From DASSKK01 sp035690495 (GTDB lineage: Bacteria; Actinomycetota; Actinomycetes; Propionibacteriales; Nocardioidaceae), in assembly GCA_035690495.1 (NCBI GenBank), contig DASSKK010000008.1, positions 68,200 to 132,199 of the forward strand: a stretch of DNA of 64,000 nucleotides, given 5' to 3'. Below the pieces are notes generated by a model. That model was given only the letters and a program-made list of their open reading frames with translations, had not been told where the DNA came from and searched no databases. Shown here piece after piece: positions 43,085-52,546 of this stretch. The first letter of the stretch is position 1; each line of letters begins with the position of its first letter. Both the position numbers and the translations under genes were made by a program.

Positions 43085-44335
43085 TCAGGCTTGGGTCCCG
43101 CGGGCCAGGCCGATCAGCCGGTCCAGGACGCGTTCTCCGTCCGCGCGCAGGCCGTTGTGCTCGTACTCGTTGGTGACCCACGGCCGCATCGTCGGGATCA
43201 TCGCGGCGGTCTGCTCGGAGAAGATCAGTGGCACGTACGCGTCGTAGGCGTAGATCGCTGCCGCGCACGGCACCTCGCACGCGGCCAGCGCGTCGGCATC
43301 GTAGAGCGCCGGCCACTCGCGGTCGGCCAGCCGGTCCGCGGCCTCACTCAGCGGCGCGAGTTCGGGATCCTCCTCGAGCGTCGCAGTGCTCACGTGCTCG
43401 CCGGTGAACAACGTCCGGTCGTCACGGAACTCCTGCGGCATGGTCCGCTGTGCCGACCACCGGGTCGCCTGCCCGTCGGCGTAGCAGGCCTCGTGGATCA
43501 CGACGTACAACGGGTTGCGGCCTGAGAACGGCAGCATCGACGCCGCGTCGTAGCCGAACGCCGGCGAGTCAGGGTCGCGTTCGAGGAGGTAGTGCAGATG
43601 CTCTGCGCCGTCGCTCATCCCGAGCCTGTTGCCGACCTGGCGGAACCGCTCGGCCGACATCTGCCGGCCGTCAGGAAGCCGGACCTCACCGGCATCGCAC
43701 CGGTCCAGCACGGCCCGCACCCGCTCCCGGTCGGCCGGGTAGCGGGCGTAGTAGCGCCGGTTGCGCTCGCGCATGATGTGGTACGTCGTGGCGTAGATCT
43801 GGTCGACCGGCAGGCCCACCGGCGGCAGGCCCCCGGTGAAGAGGGCCTCGCGCAGGCCAGACGGGGCCGCCGAGAGGTAGCGCAACGCGCAGAATCCGCC
43901 GAAGGACTGGCCGAGCAGGCTCCACCGGTCCACGCCGAGCCTCTGCCTGATCAGCTCGAGGTCGGCGACGATCGCGTCGGCGCGGAACAGCGCCAGACGC
44001 TCCGCCTGCTCGGCCGGCGTGAGTCCCGGGAGCACCCCGATGGGGGACGACCGGCCGGTGCCGCGTTGGTCCAGCATCAGCACCCGGTAGTCGGCCAGCG
44101 CCCGGTCCAGCCAGGTCGGGTCCGTCGGCCCGCGGGTCGGTCGTGGTGCCTCCTGGCCCGGGCCGCCCTGCAGGTAGACCAGGAACGGACGGTCTCGCCC
44201 TCGGGGGTCGGCGACCTCCCGGGCGAACACGTTGATCTGCTCCCCTTCGGCGTCGGCGTGGTCCAGCGGCACCGTGAACTCGTGCTCGACGAGCGCGAGC
44301 CCCGGTGCCGTCACCTCGACGTGGCTGTCACTCAT
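43085..44335 (-). CDS. S33-family alpha/beta hydrolase (proline iminopeptidase-like)
   Basis: A 416-residue hydrolase. Oxyanion motif YLQGGPGQEAPRP near residue 52, DQRGTGRSSPIG near residue 80, and nucleophile elbow LLGQSFGGFCALRYL near residue 130 match prolyl-aminopeptidase relatives. A long helical cap lies between about 165 and 310 (TTYHIMRERNRRYYARYP). The acid is probably D in YAYDAYVPL, and the His is in TNEYEHNGLRADGE near the end. Substrate is probably a peptide or ester. Start ATG 44335 has a CAGGAT box 7 nt upstream; an in-frame extension upstream lies inside the palindrome and was rejected. Confidence 0.87.
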   Translation of the reverse strand: MSDSHVEVTAPGLALVEHEFTVPLDHADAEGEQINVFAREVADPRGRDRPFLVYLQGGPGQEAPRPTRGPTDPTWLDRALADYRVLMLDQRGTGRSSPIGVLPGLTPAEQAERLALFRADAIVADLELIRQRLGVDRWSLLGQSFGGFCALRYLSAAPSGLREALFTGGLPPVGLPVDQIYATTYHIMRERNRRYYARYPADRERVRAVLDRCDAGEVRLPDGRQMSAERFRQVGNRLGMSDGAEHLHYLLERDPDSPAFGYDAASMLPFSGRNPLYVVIHEACYADGQATRWSAQRTMPQEFRDDRTLFTGEHVSTATLEEDPELAPLSEAADRLADREWPALYDADALAACEVPCAAAIYAYDAYVPLIFSEQTAAMIPTMRPWVTNEYEHNGLRADGERVLDRLIGLARGTQA

Positions 44336-44355
44336 GCACCCGATCCTGCCCCAAC

Positions 44356-44415
44356 CCCCGATTCGTCCGGGTCCGCTCCCCGCAAAGGGGACGCAATTCA
44401 TCGGACGAATCGGGG
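44356..44415. repeat. dispersed palindrome, copy 2
   Basis: CCCCGATTCGTCCG (44356-44369) and its complement CGGACGAATCGGGG (44402-44415) flank 32 bp containing a small hairpin of its own (TCCCC, GCAAA, GGGGA). It touches the stop codon at 44416 of the upstream minus-strand gene and ends 7 bases from the hydrolase -10 box. Confidence 0.8.
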
Positions 44416-45675
44416 TCAGGGGCGGGCGACGAAGTGGAAGGGTGGGACTCCCTGGTGCTCCGGTTCGAGGAGCAGCTCCAGCCGGCCGTCAGGTGTCAGT
44501 CGCAGGATATTCGGGCTGCCCTGGTGCGAGGCTGCCGCGAGCAGCGTGTCGTCGTACTCCCAGGCGAGACCGCTGACGGCGAGCTGGTCGTCGGGCCCGC
44601 CGACGTGGACGAAGTCGGCGACCACCTTGCCGGTGTGCGCGTCGAGGATCGCCACGGCGCCGCTGCCTGCGCCGTCGCCGTAGGCGTCGGTGCCGAAGAC
44701 GTACCTGCCGTCCTGGCTGAACTGGCCGAGCGCGAACTTGCACGTCCCCCAGAGCTTCGCGCCCGAGGTCACGTTGCGCACCTCCCAGCAGGAACCGGTA
44801 TTGCTCGACGAGATCTGTCCGGCGACCAGGTCGTCGCTCTCCGAGGTGCCGCGGGCATTGATCAGGCCCGGGAGCGCCCGGTCGTGGCCGCCGAAGTCGG
44901 TCACCCGCACCGACGGGTTGACGCCGCCGACGGCATAGACGACCGAGCCGCCGGCGACGAAGCCGACCGGGGCTACCGGAACGCCAGCGGGAACCTGCAC
45001 GGACTGGTGCGCCTCGCCGTTGCCCATCCCGCTGCCGATCCCGCGATTCACGACGGTCTGCCGCCCAGCGCCGGTCACCCAGGCGGTCAGGGTTCCGTCC
45101 TGGCTGACCGCGAGCCGGTCGCTGCCCGGCTGGGTGTCGACGACCTTGCCCTGCGCGTCGATGGTCACCACCGACATCTCGCCATGAGTCGGACCGGTTG
45201 CCAGCCAGCCGCCGTGGTACGGCGTCACGCTCAGGTACTCTCCGAGCTCGTCGGTCCCACCGTCCGGTCGGAAGAGCGTGCGTCCCTGCAGATAGCCGAT
45301 CGCCGGGGGCGCTCCCTTCGGGATGCCGACCGTGGTCAGGGGGATCGTGCCCGCCGGCTGTGTCGGCTGCTTGGGAGACGTCACGGTCGGGCTCGGCGTT
45401 GTCGCGAGGCCGGGCGAGGCGCTGGGGCTCGGCGGGCTCGACGTACGCGTGGCGATCGGCGGGTTGCCCGCGGTCAGCGTGCCCGCCGCGCCCAGGCCGA
45501 CCGGCACCGCGACCGCGACCACCACCGCGGCCACGGCGCCGGCGACTGCCCGGCGGCGCCACCGGATCCGGCGGGCGGCGGACCGCACGTCGTCGAAGGC
45601 GAGCGGGTGCCCGCCCACGTTGCGGGAGCGGTCCCGCAGCTCGCGGACCAGCAGGTCGCGCTCGTGCTGACTCAT
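44416..45675 (-). CDS. probable anti-sigma factor with one membrane helix and an extracellular beta-propeller-like domain
   Basis: A 419-residue protein. Residues 1-37 are cytoplasmic and basic (VRELRDRSRNVGGHPLAFDD). One membrane helix spans about 40-62 (AVAGAVAAVVVAVAVPVGLG). A Pro/Ser/Thr-rich spacer follows near 75-110, then a repetitive beta-rich domain (GRTLFRPDGGTDELGEYLSV, RLAVSQDGTLTAWVT, LGQFSQDGRYVFGTDAYGDG, LAVSGLAWEYDDTLLAA) suggestive of a WD40/TolB-like propeller. It starts at ATG 45675, overlapping the ECF sigma gene by 4 bases, the usual place of an anti-sigma partner. There is no zinc-finger HxxxCxxC motif, so the anti-sigma role rests on context. Confidence 0.72.
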   Translation of the reverse strand: MSQHERDLLVRELRDRSRNVGGHPLAFDDVRSAARRIRWRRRAVAGAVAAVVVAVAVPVGLGAAGTLTAGNPPIATRTSSPPSPSASPGLATTPSPTVTSPKQPTQPAGTIPLTTVGIPKGAPPAIGYLQGRTLFRPDGGTDELGEYLSVTPYHGGWLATGPTHGEMSVVTIDAQGKVVDTQPGSDRLAVSQDGTLTAWVTGAGRQTVVNRGIGSGMGNGEAHQSVQVPAGVPVAPVGFVAGGSVVYAVGGVNPSVRVTDFGGHDRALPGLINARGTSESDDLVAGQISSSNTGSCWEVRNVTSGAKLWGTCKFALGQFSQDGRYVFGTDAYGDGAGSGAVAILDAHTGKVVADFVHVGGPDDQLAVSGLAWEYDDTLLAAASHQGSPNILRLTPDGRLELLLEPEHQGVPPFHFVARP

Positions 45676-46235
45676 CGCTCCTCCTCCGTGTCGCGCGACA
45701 GCAGGGGCTGTTCTCCGATGCGGGCCCGCAACGCGGCCAGCGCGCGGCTGCACTGGGACTTCACCGTGCCCGCCGAGATGCCGAGGCAGTGAGCGATCTC
45801 GGCCTCGCTGAGCTCCTCGTAGTAGCGCAGCACCACCACGGCGCGCTGCCGGGAGGGCAGCGTCTGCACGAAGTCCCACAGCGCCGCGCTGACGCCGTCG
45901 TCGGGGCGGTCGGTGACCGGATGAAGGTCCGGAGGCGCGTCGGTGCTCACCTCGCGGCGCTTCCACGCCCGGCGCCACAACGAGTTGTGCTCGTTGACGA
46001 GGATCCGCCGCACGTAGCCGTCGACCAGCTCCCGGCGCTGCACCTTGTCCCAGGACAGGTAGAGCTTGGCCAGCGACGTCTGCACCAGGTCCTCGGCCTC
46101 ATGGCGGTTTCCGGTCAGCAGGTACGCCGTGCGAAGCAGGCTCGGCTGGCGCGCGGACATGTACGCCGCGAACTCCGCGTCTCGGGTCGCCGCCTTGCCG
46201 GTCCCGCTCGCCAACGTCTCCACCCCCTGTTCCAC
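45672..46235 (-). CDS. ECF sigma factor, SigE-like family
   Basis: A 187-residue extracytoplasmic-function sigma factor. Region 2 (FAAYMSARQPSLLRTAYLLT, NRHEAEDLVQTSLAKLYLSW) and region 4 (LPSRQRAVVVLRYYEELSEA, IAHCLGISAGTVKSQCSRAL) are complete; this is the actinobacterial SigE-family (SACE) pattern. I place the start at GTG 46235, where AGGTGA lies 8 bases upstream; a candidate promoter upstream would begin transcription at about 46268, which rules out longer starts near 46277. Translation is coupled to the probable anti-sigma gene. Confidence 0.88.
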   Translation of the reverse strand: MEQGVETLASGTGKAATRDAEFAAYMSARQPSLLRTAYLLTGNRHEAEDLVQTSLAKLYLSWDKVQRRELVDGYVRRILVNEHNSLWRRAWKRREVSTDAPPDLHPVTDRPDDGVSAALWDFVQTLPSRQRAVVVLRYYEELSEAEIAHCLGISAGTVKSQCSRALAALRARIGEQPLLSRDTEEER

Positions 46236-46275
46236 GGCCACTCTCACCTGCCACCAGCCTCTCGCATCCGCGACC

Positions 46276-46303
46276 AAGACGCGTCAGCCTCGAGGAGGGT
46301 TGC
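46276..46303 (-). promoter_or_regulatory. candidate ECF-type promoter upstream of the sigma gene
   Basis: On the minus strand GCAACC (46298-46303), 16 bp, CGTCTT (46276-46281). This resembles ECF/sigma-E promoters of actinomycetes (AAC near -35, CGTC near -10) and suggests autoregulation. Confidence 0.5.
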
Positions 46304-46328
46304 ATCGGTGAGTTGGCAGGATGGGGCG

Positions 46329-47303
46329 ATGCTTGCGGCCGCGTTCTCGATCCTGCTGGTGGTGGTCGGTGCCGCGCTGCTCACCGCGGGCGCGGAGGCG
46401 TTCGCCGAGAACATGTCCGCCGCCGCTGCTCGTCTGGGGGTCAGCGTGCTGGCGCTGGGGCTGCTGCTGGCCGGCGCCGAGCCCGAGGAGGCGATCACCG
46501 CGATGGTCGCCGCCGGGCAGGGGCATCCTGCGCTCGCCGCCGGGGACGTCATCGGGGCGAACCTGGTGGTCCTCACGCTCACGCTCGGCCTGGCCGCGCT
46601 TCTCGGGAGGCTGCCGGTGAGCCGGCGGGTGATGCAGTACGCCGTGGCGGCCGCGCTGGCCGGGGTGCTGGCCCTGGCGCTGATGCTCAACGGCGTGCTC
46701 AGCCGCCCCGAGGGGCTGCTCCTCGTGTTCGTCTACGCCGCCGGAGTGACCTGGGTGTGGCGACGCGAACGCCGGCCGCCGGTGATCGGGGAGCTCGCCG
46801 AGCACGACGAGGAAGCCGGGCGCCGCGGGCACGTCGTACCGGCACGGGGCGGCGAGGCGGCGACCGGACGCGCGGTGTTCCTGGTGATCCTCGGGCTGGT
46901 CGCGATGGTGTTCGGCGGCTATCTGGCGGTGCGCGGCGCGGAAGGGCTGGTCGAGGTGTTCGGGGCCACCGACTCGGTGATCGGGCTGACCGTCCTCGGG
47001 CTGGCGACCAGCGCGGAGATGGTCGCGTTGGTCTGGGCCGCACGCCGCCGAGGGCTGAGCGAGATCGTGCTGGCGGGAGCAATCGGCTCGGTGGCCTACA
47101 ACGCGACCGTGTCGCTCGGCCTCGCCGCACTGGTCGGTCCGCTCGGGCTGGGCATGCACAACGCGGTGCTGAAGGTCGGCGCGCTCACCGCGGTGCTTCC
47201 TCTGGTGGTCCTGCTCGGCCGGCGCGGCAGCCTGCCCCGCTGGCTCGGGGTGCCGCTGGTCGCCGGATACGTCGCGGTGGTGGCCTGGCTGTTCGCCGCC
47301 TAG
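46329..47303 (+). CDS. CaCA-family cation antiporter-like membrane protein
   Basis: A 324-residue protein with about ten membrane helices in two inverted halves, the CaCA (sodium/calcium exchanger) layout. The two alpha-repeat regions are LLLAGAEPEEAITAMVAAGQ near residue 50, with GDVIGANLVVLTLTLGLAAL, and VLGLATSAEMVALVWAARRR near residue 220, with LAGAIGSVAYNATVSLGLAA. A polar cytoplasmic loop (HDEEAGRRGHVVPARGGE) joins them. The second repeat has SAE instead of the common (S/T)xPE, so the ion may differ. Start ATG 46329 has CAGGAT 6 nt upstream; GTG 46308 is an alternative. It is divergent from the ECF sigma gene. Confidence 0.82.
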   Translation: MLAAAFSILLVVVGAALLTAGAEAFAENMSAAAARLGVSVLALGLLLAGAEPEEAITAMVAAGQGHPALAAGDVIGANLVVLTLTLGLAALLGRLPVSRRVMQYAVAAALAGVLALALMLNGVLSRPEGLLLVFVYAAGVTWVWRRERRPPVIGELAEHDEEAGRRGHVVPARGGEAATGRAVFLVILGLVAMVFGGYLAVRGAEGLVEVFGATDSVIGLTVLGLATSAEMVALVWAARRRGLSEIVLAGAIGSVAYNATVSLGLAALVGPLGLGMHNAVLKVGALTAVLPLVVLLGRRGSLPRWLGVPLVAGYVAVVAWLFAA

Positions 47304-47318
47304 CCCGGAGCGTGCCGC

Positions 47319-47324
47319 TACGTT
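47319..47324 (+). promoter_or_regulatory. -10 box of the threonine-synthase-like pseudogene
   Basis: TACGTT, 6 nt, then GTG 47331. The promoter survived although the gene behind it is broken. Confidence 0.4.
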
Positions 47325-47330
47325 CGGGGG

Positions 47331-48313
<983 letters not shown>

Positions 48314-48341
48314 CTCACTTGGACCGACGCCGACCGCGCTC

Positions 48342-48420
48342 TCAGCCGCCGAGGGGAGCGGTCAGCTCGACGTTGATGCCGTCGGGGTTCCGTACCCCGC
48401 CCACGTCGGCGCACGCGCTA
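48342..48420 (-). pseudogene. C-terminal fragment of a VOC (glyoxalase-like) gene
   Basis: On the minus strand the bases encode SACADVGGVRNPDGINVELT and APLGG, then stop. The RNPDGINVELTAP end is the usual last strand of glyoxalase/VOC proteins. No upstream part of the gene remains; the region beyond is the mscR promoter and coding region. Confidence 0.5.
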
Positions 48421-48450
48421 ACTTGGCCCCATCGAGCCGAGGAGGAGTCG

Positions 48451-49536
48451 ATGCAGCAGGTACGCGGCGTGGTGGCGCGGAGCAAGGGCGCTCCTGTGCG
48501 GGTCGAGACGATCAACGTCCCCGACCCCGGGCCGGGGGAGACCGTGGTCGAGGTGCAGGCCTGCGGCGTGTGCCACACGGACCTGCACTACCGCGAGGGC
48601 GGCATCGGCGACGACTTCCCGTTCCTGCTCGGCCACGAGGCGGCCGGCGTGGTCGAGTCGGTGGGGGAAGGCGTCGACGACGTGACGCCCGGCGACTTCG
48701 TGATCCTCAACTGGCGCGCCGTGTGCGGGACGTGCCGGGCGTGCCGGCGCGGACAGCCGTGGTACTGCTTCTCGACGTACAACGCCGAGCAGAGGATGAC
48801 CCTCGAGGACGGTACGGCGCTGAGTCCGGCCCTCGGGATCGGCGCGTTCGCGGACAAGACGCTCGTGCACGCCGGGCAGTGCACCAAGGTCGACCCGTCG
48901 GCCCGGGCGGCGGCCGCGGGCCTGCTCGGCTGCGGGGTGATGGCCGGCCTCGGTGCCGCGGTCAACACCGGCAACGTCACCCGCGGCAGCAGCGTGGCCG
49001 TCATCGGCTGCGGCGGCGTCGGTTGCGGGGCCGTCGCCGGATCCGCGCTGGCCGGGGCGGGCACGATCGTCGCAGTCGACATCGACGACACCAAGTTGCG
49101 GTGGGCGCAGGACCTGGGCGCCACCCGGACCGTGAACGCGCGAGAGTTCGACCCGGTCGAGGCGATTCGCGCCGCGACCGGCGGCTTCGGGGCCGATGTG
49201 GTGATCGACGCGGTCGGCACACCGGAGACGTGGAAGCAGGCGTTCTACGCCCGCGACCTGGCCGGGACCGTCGTACTCGTCGGCGTGCCGGCGCCGGACA
49301 TGAAGATCCCGGACCTGCCGCTGATCGACGTGTTCGGTCGCGGGGGCGCGCTGAAGTCGAGCTGGTACGGCGACTGCCTGCCGTCGCGCGACTTCCCGAT
49401 GCTGGTCGACCTCTACCAGCAGGGTCGGCTCGACCTGGACGCGTTCGTGTCCGAGGAGATCGCGCTGGACGACGTCGAGGCGGCGTTCGAGAAGATGCAG
49501 CACGGGAAGGTACTGCGTTCGGTGGTGGTCTGGTGA
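48451..49536 (+). CDS. mscR: S-(hydroxymethyl)mycothiol dehydrogenase
   Basis: A 361-residue zinc alcohol dehydrogenase that oxidises the formaldehyde-mycothiol adduct. Catalytic zinc ligands are in ACGVCHTDLHYREGG (Cys near residue 37) and GHEAAGVVESVGEG (His near residue 61). The structural zinc loop CGTCRACRRGQPWYC carries four cysteines near residues 91-105. The NAD site is VIGCGGVGCGAVAG near residue 195. The pattern and neighbour gene match actinobacterial MscR (nitrosomycothiol reductase/formaldehyde dehydrogenase). ATG 48451 follows GAGGAGGAG. It overlaps the MBL-fold gene by 4 bases (GTGA). Confidence 0.92.
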   Translation: MQQVRGVVARSKGAPVRVETINVPDPGPGETVVEVQACGVCHTDLHYREGGIGDDFPFLLGHEAAGVVESVGEGVDDVTPGDFVILNWRAVCGTCRACRRGQPWYCFSTYNAEQRMTLEDGTALSPALGIGAFADKTLVHAGQCTKVDPSARAAAAGLLGCGVMAGLGAAVNTGNVTRGSSVAVIGCGGVGCGAVAGSALAGAGTIVAVDIDDTKLRWAQDLGATRTVNAREFDPVEAIRAATGGFGADVVIDAVGTPETWKQAFYARDLAGTVVLVGVPAPDMKIPDLPLIDVFGRGGALKSSWYGDCLPSRDFPMLVDLYQQGRLDLDAFVSEEIALDDVEAAFEKMQHGKVLRSVVVW

Positions 49537-50192
49537 GTGCGCACGTCGACCATGCGGTCACCTCGGGAACGTTCACGCTCGACGGTGCCACGTTCGACGT
49601 CGACAACAACGTGTGGGTCCTCGGCGACGCCAGCGAGTGCCTGGTCATCGACGCGCCGCACGACGTGGACGCCATCCTCGAGGTGATCGGCATGAGGCGC
49701 GTGGTCGCGATCGTGTGCACCCACGCACACGACGACCACGTCAGGGTCGCTCCGGCGCTTCGCGACCGCGTGGACGCGCCGATCCTGCTGCACCCCGACG
49801 ACTGGCCGCTGTGGGAGCTCATCCACCCGGACCGCACGTGGGACGCCGACCTCGATGACGGGGACCGCATCGACGTCGCCGGGATCTCCGTGCGCGTCCT
49901 GCACACTCCCGGCCACGCCCCGGGCGCGGTGTGCCTGTGGGCCGAGGAGCTCGGCTGCGTGTTCACCGGAGACACGCTGTTCTCGGGCGGACCCGGCGCC
50001 ACCGGTCGCTCCTTCAGCGACTACGAGACGCTGGTCGACTCCATCCAGCGGCGGCTCTTCGTCCTGCCCGAGCAGACTGTCGTGCACCCCGGTCACGGGG
50101 ACGACACCACGATCGCCGCCGAGGGCGGGGATGGCGGGGGACGGCACAGCGGGGTGTCGAACGGCGGCAGGGCGGGTAAGCATCGGGCGTGA
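49533..50192 (+). CDS. MBL-fold metallo-hydrolase, partner of mscR
   Basis: A 219-residue metallo-beta-lactamase-fold protein. Metal-binding residues: HAHDDH in VCTHAHDDHVRVAP, H in LHTPGHAPGAVCLW, D in FTGDTLFSGGPGATG and H in VVHPGHGDDT. These match glyoxalase II-like thiol-ester hydrolases. Next to mscR it probably hydrolyses the formyl-mycothiol product (or a related thiol ester); this follows from its placement and is not shown by the sequence itself. The last 20 residues are Gly-rich. The end overlaps treY by 4 bases (GTGA). Confidence 0.88.
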   Translation: MSAHVDHAVTSGTFTLDGATFDVDNNVWVLGDASECLVIDAPHDVDAILEVIGMRRVVAIVCTHAHDDHVRVAPALRDRVDAPILLHPDDWPLWELIHPDRTWDADLDDGDRIDVAGISVRVLHTPGHAPGAVCLWAEELGCVFTGDTLFSGGPGATGRSFSDYETLVDSIQRRLFVLPEQTVVHPGHGDDTTIAAEGGDGGGRHSGVSNGGRAGKHRA

Positions 50193-52546
50193 TCGCGACC
50201 TACCGGCTCCAGCTGCACGCAGGCTTCACGTTCGCCGATGCCGAAGCGGTGGTCCCCTACCTGCGCGACCTCGGGGTCACCCATCTCTACCTCTCGCCGA
50301 TCCTGACCGCGGTCCCCGGCTCGCTGCACGGGTACGACGTACTCGACCACACCCGGATCAGCGAGGCGCTCGGCGGGCACGCCGGCTTCGAGTCCCTGGC
50401 CGGCACCGCCCGCAGCAACGGGCTGGGACTCGTCGTCGACGTGGTGCCCAACCACATGGCGCTCGTGCCTCCGGAGCACGCCAACGCGCCGGCCTGGGAG
50501 CTGCTCCGCAACGGCCGCGAGTCCGCGACGGCGTCCTGGTTCGACGTGGACTGGGACCTGCTGGGCGCGCGCATCGGGCTGCCGGTGCTGGGCGAGCCCC
50601 TGGAGGAGGCGATCTCCTCCGGGCAGCTGCGGCTCGACGAGTATGCCGGCGAGGCGGTCGTCCGCTACCACGACCACGTGTTCCCGGTCGCGCCCGGCAC
50701 GCAGGGCGACGATGTGGCGGAGGTGCTCTCCCGGCAGCACTACGTGCTGGCCTTCTGGCGCGAGCGCGACGACGTGCTCAACTATCGCCGGTTCTTCGAT
50801 GTCGACTCGTTGATCGCGGTGCGTGTCGAGGCCGAAGAGGTGTTCGAGGCCACCCACGCGGTGCTGCTCGACCTCAACCAACAGGGTCTGGTGGAGGGCT
50901 TCCGGATCGACCACGTGGACGGACTCGCCGATCCCGCCGGCTACGTCGCCCGGCTGCGCGAACGGGTCCGCCCGGGCACCGCCATCTGGGTGGAGAAGAT
51001 CCTCGAGCCGGGCGAGCGGCTGCCGGGGGGCTGGCCGGTCGAGGGCAGCACCGGCTACGACGCCGGACGTGCGATCACCGCCGCCCTGCTCGACCCGGCG
51101 TCGGCGCCCGCCCTGTCCGAGGTGTGGGAGCAGACCGGGGAGCCGGACTTCGACGCGACCGTGCACGCGTCCAAGACCCAGGTGTACGGCGGGATGCTCA
51201 CCCCCGAGCGGCGCAGGCTGGAACGTGTCGCCGCCCGTGCCCTGCCGGACGCCGACCCCGACCGGCTCGCGGAGGCGTTGTCGGCTCTGGTCATCGCCAT
51301 GCGGGTCTACCGGACCTACGTGCGGCCGGGCACACCTGCGACCCCCGAGACGACGACCGTGCTGGCTGCCGCAGGAGAGTCGGCGGCGGTGAAACACCCA
51401 GAGCTGAAGGACGAGCTCGGCTGGCTGGTCGAGCTGGCAATGGCCGAGCGGCCGGGCAGCGAGGCGGCGCTGGAGTTCGCGGTCCGGTTCGGGCAGACCT
51501 GCGATCCGGTGACGGCCAAGGGAGTCGAGGACACCGCCTACTACCGCTGGCACCGGATGGACGCGCTCAACGAGGTGGGCGGCGACCCGCTGCTGCTCGA
51601 TCACGCCGCGCCCGAGCTGCTGCACGAGTGGGCCGCCGAGCAGCAGCGGGAGCGACCGCTGTCGATGACCGGCCTGTCGACGCACGACAGCAAGCGCAGC
51701 GAGGACGTGCGGGCCCGGCTGATCGCGCTCGCCGGGGACGCCGAGTCGTGGGTGCGCTGTGCGGAGGCGTTCACCGAGGCTGCGGCCGGGCACGACGTAC
51801 ACCCGGCGGACGCGCAGCTGGTCTGGCAGACGATCGCCGGAGCCGGCGACATCGGCTCCGAGCGGCTGACCGGCTACCTGCTCAAGGCGCTGCGGGAGGC
51901 CAAGGAGCGCACGGCGCACGTGAACGGCGACCCGGACTACGAGAGCAGGGTGCTCGAGCTGGCCGCCGAGGCGACCGCCCCCGGCGGGCTCAAGGCGCTG
52001 GTCGACACGGCCGTGGCGCACAACGCCGAGGCGATCCGCGCGGCCGTGCTCGGCCAGAAGCTGCTCGCGCTCACGCTGCCCGGGGTCGCCGACAGCTACC
52101 AGGGCACCGAGGTGGTCAACCTGCGGCTGGTCGACCCCGACAACCGCTGGACCGCGGACTTCGCCACCATGAGGAACAGGCTCGAAGGCCTGGCGGTGCG
52201 CGGCCCGCGCGACCTCGCTGACGAGAAGCTGCTGCTCACCTCCCGGGCGCTGGCGCTGCGCAGGGCGATGCGGGACTCGTTCGGCGAGCACGTCGAGTAC
52301 CACCCAGTCGCGACCGAGACCCGGCATGTCGTGGGGTTCGTGCGCGGCGAGATCGCGGTGCTGGTCACCCGAGCGGTGCAGCGGCTCGAGGCGGCCGGCG
52401 GCTGGGGCGACCTTCGGCTGGCGCTCCCGGAGGGGCTGTGGCGCGACGAGATCACCGAGAACCTGCACGGCGGCGGTGAGAGCCGCTGCGCCGACGTCTT
52501 CGTGGACTACCCGGTCGCCCTGCTCCGGCGCGTGCATCGGTCGTGA
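50189..52546 (+). CDS. treY: maltooligosyl trehalose synthase
   Basis: A 785-residue GH13 enzyme that rearranges the reducing-end alpha-1,4 link of maltodextrins to the alpha,alpha-1,1 link of trehalose. Family features: IATYRLQLHAGFTFADAEAV and VPYLRDLGVTHLYLSPIL at the N-terminus, LVVDVVPNHMALV, the catalytic Asp in GFRIDHVDGLADP, the Glu in IWVEKILEPGE, and STHDSKRSEDVRARL. Length is normal. GTG 50189 lies inside the preceding stop. With treZ it makes trehalose from glycogen or maltodextrin; treX is not in the window. Confidence 0.95.
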   Translation: MIATYRLQLHAGFTFADAEAVVPYLRDLGVTHLYLSPILTAVPGSLHGYDVLDHTRISEALGGHAGFESLAGTARSNGLGLVVDVVPNHMALVPPEHANAPAWELLRNGRESATASWFDVDWDLLGARIGLPVLGEPLEEAISSGQLRLDEYAGEAVVRYHDHVFPVAPGTQGDDVAEVLSRQHYVLAFWRERDDVLNYRRFFDVDSLIAVRVEAEEVFEATHAVLLDLNQQGLVEGFRIDHVDGLADPAGYVARLRERVRPGTAIWVEKILEPGERLPGGWPVEGSTGYDAGRAITAALLDPASAPALSEVWEQTGEPDFDATVHASKTQVYGGMLTPERRRLERVAARALPDADPDRLAEALSALVIAMRVYRTYVRPGTPATPETTTVLAAAGESAAVKHPELKDELGWLVELAMAERPGSEAALEFAVRFGQTCDPVTAKGVEDTAYYRWHRMDALNEVGGDPLLLDHAAPELLHEWAAEQQRERPLSMTGLSTHDSKRSEDVRARLIALAGDAESWVRCAEAFTEAAAGHDVHPADAQLVWQTIAGAGDIGSERLTGYLLKALREAKERTAHVNGDPDYESRVLELAAEATAPGGLKALVDTAVAHNAEAIRAAVLGQKLLALTLPGVADSYQGTEVVNLRLVDPDNRWTADFATMRNRLEGLAVRGPRDLADEKLLLTSRALALRRAMRDSFGEHVEYHPVATETRHVVGFVRGEIAVLVTRAVQRLEAAGGWGDLRLALPEGLWRDEITENLHGGGESRCADVFVDYPVALLRRVHRS

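Noticed and set aside
46236..46277. Longer N-terminus for the ECF sigma factor from a TTG at 46277
   Set aside because: The TTG overlaps the candidate -10 box; GTG 46235 has AGGTGA at the correct distance.
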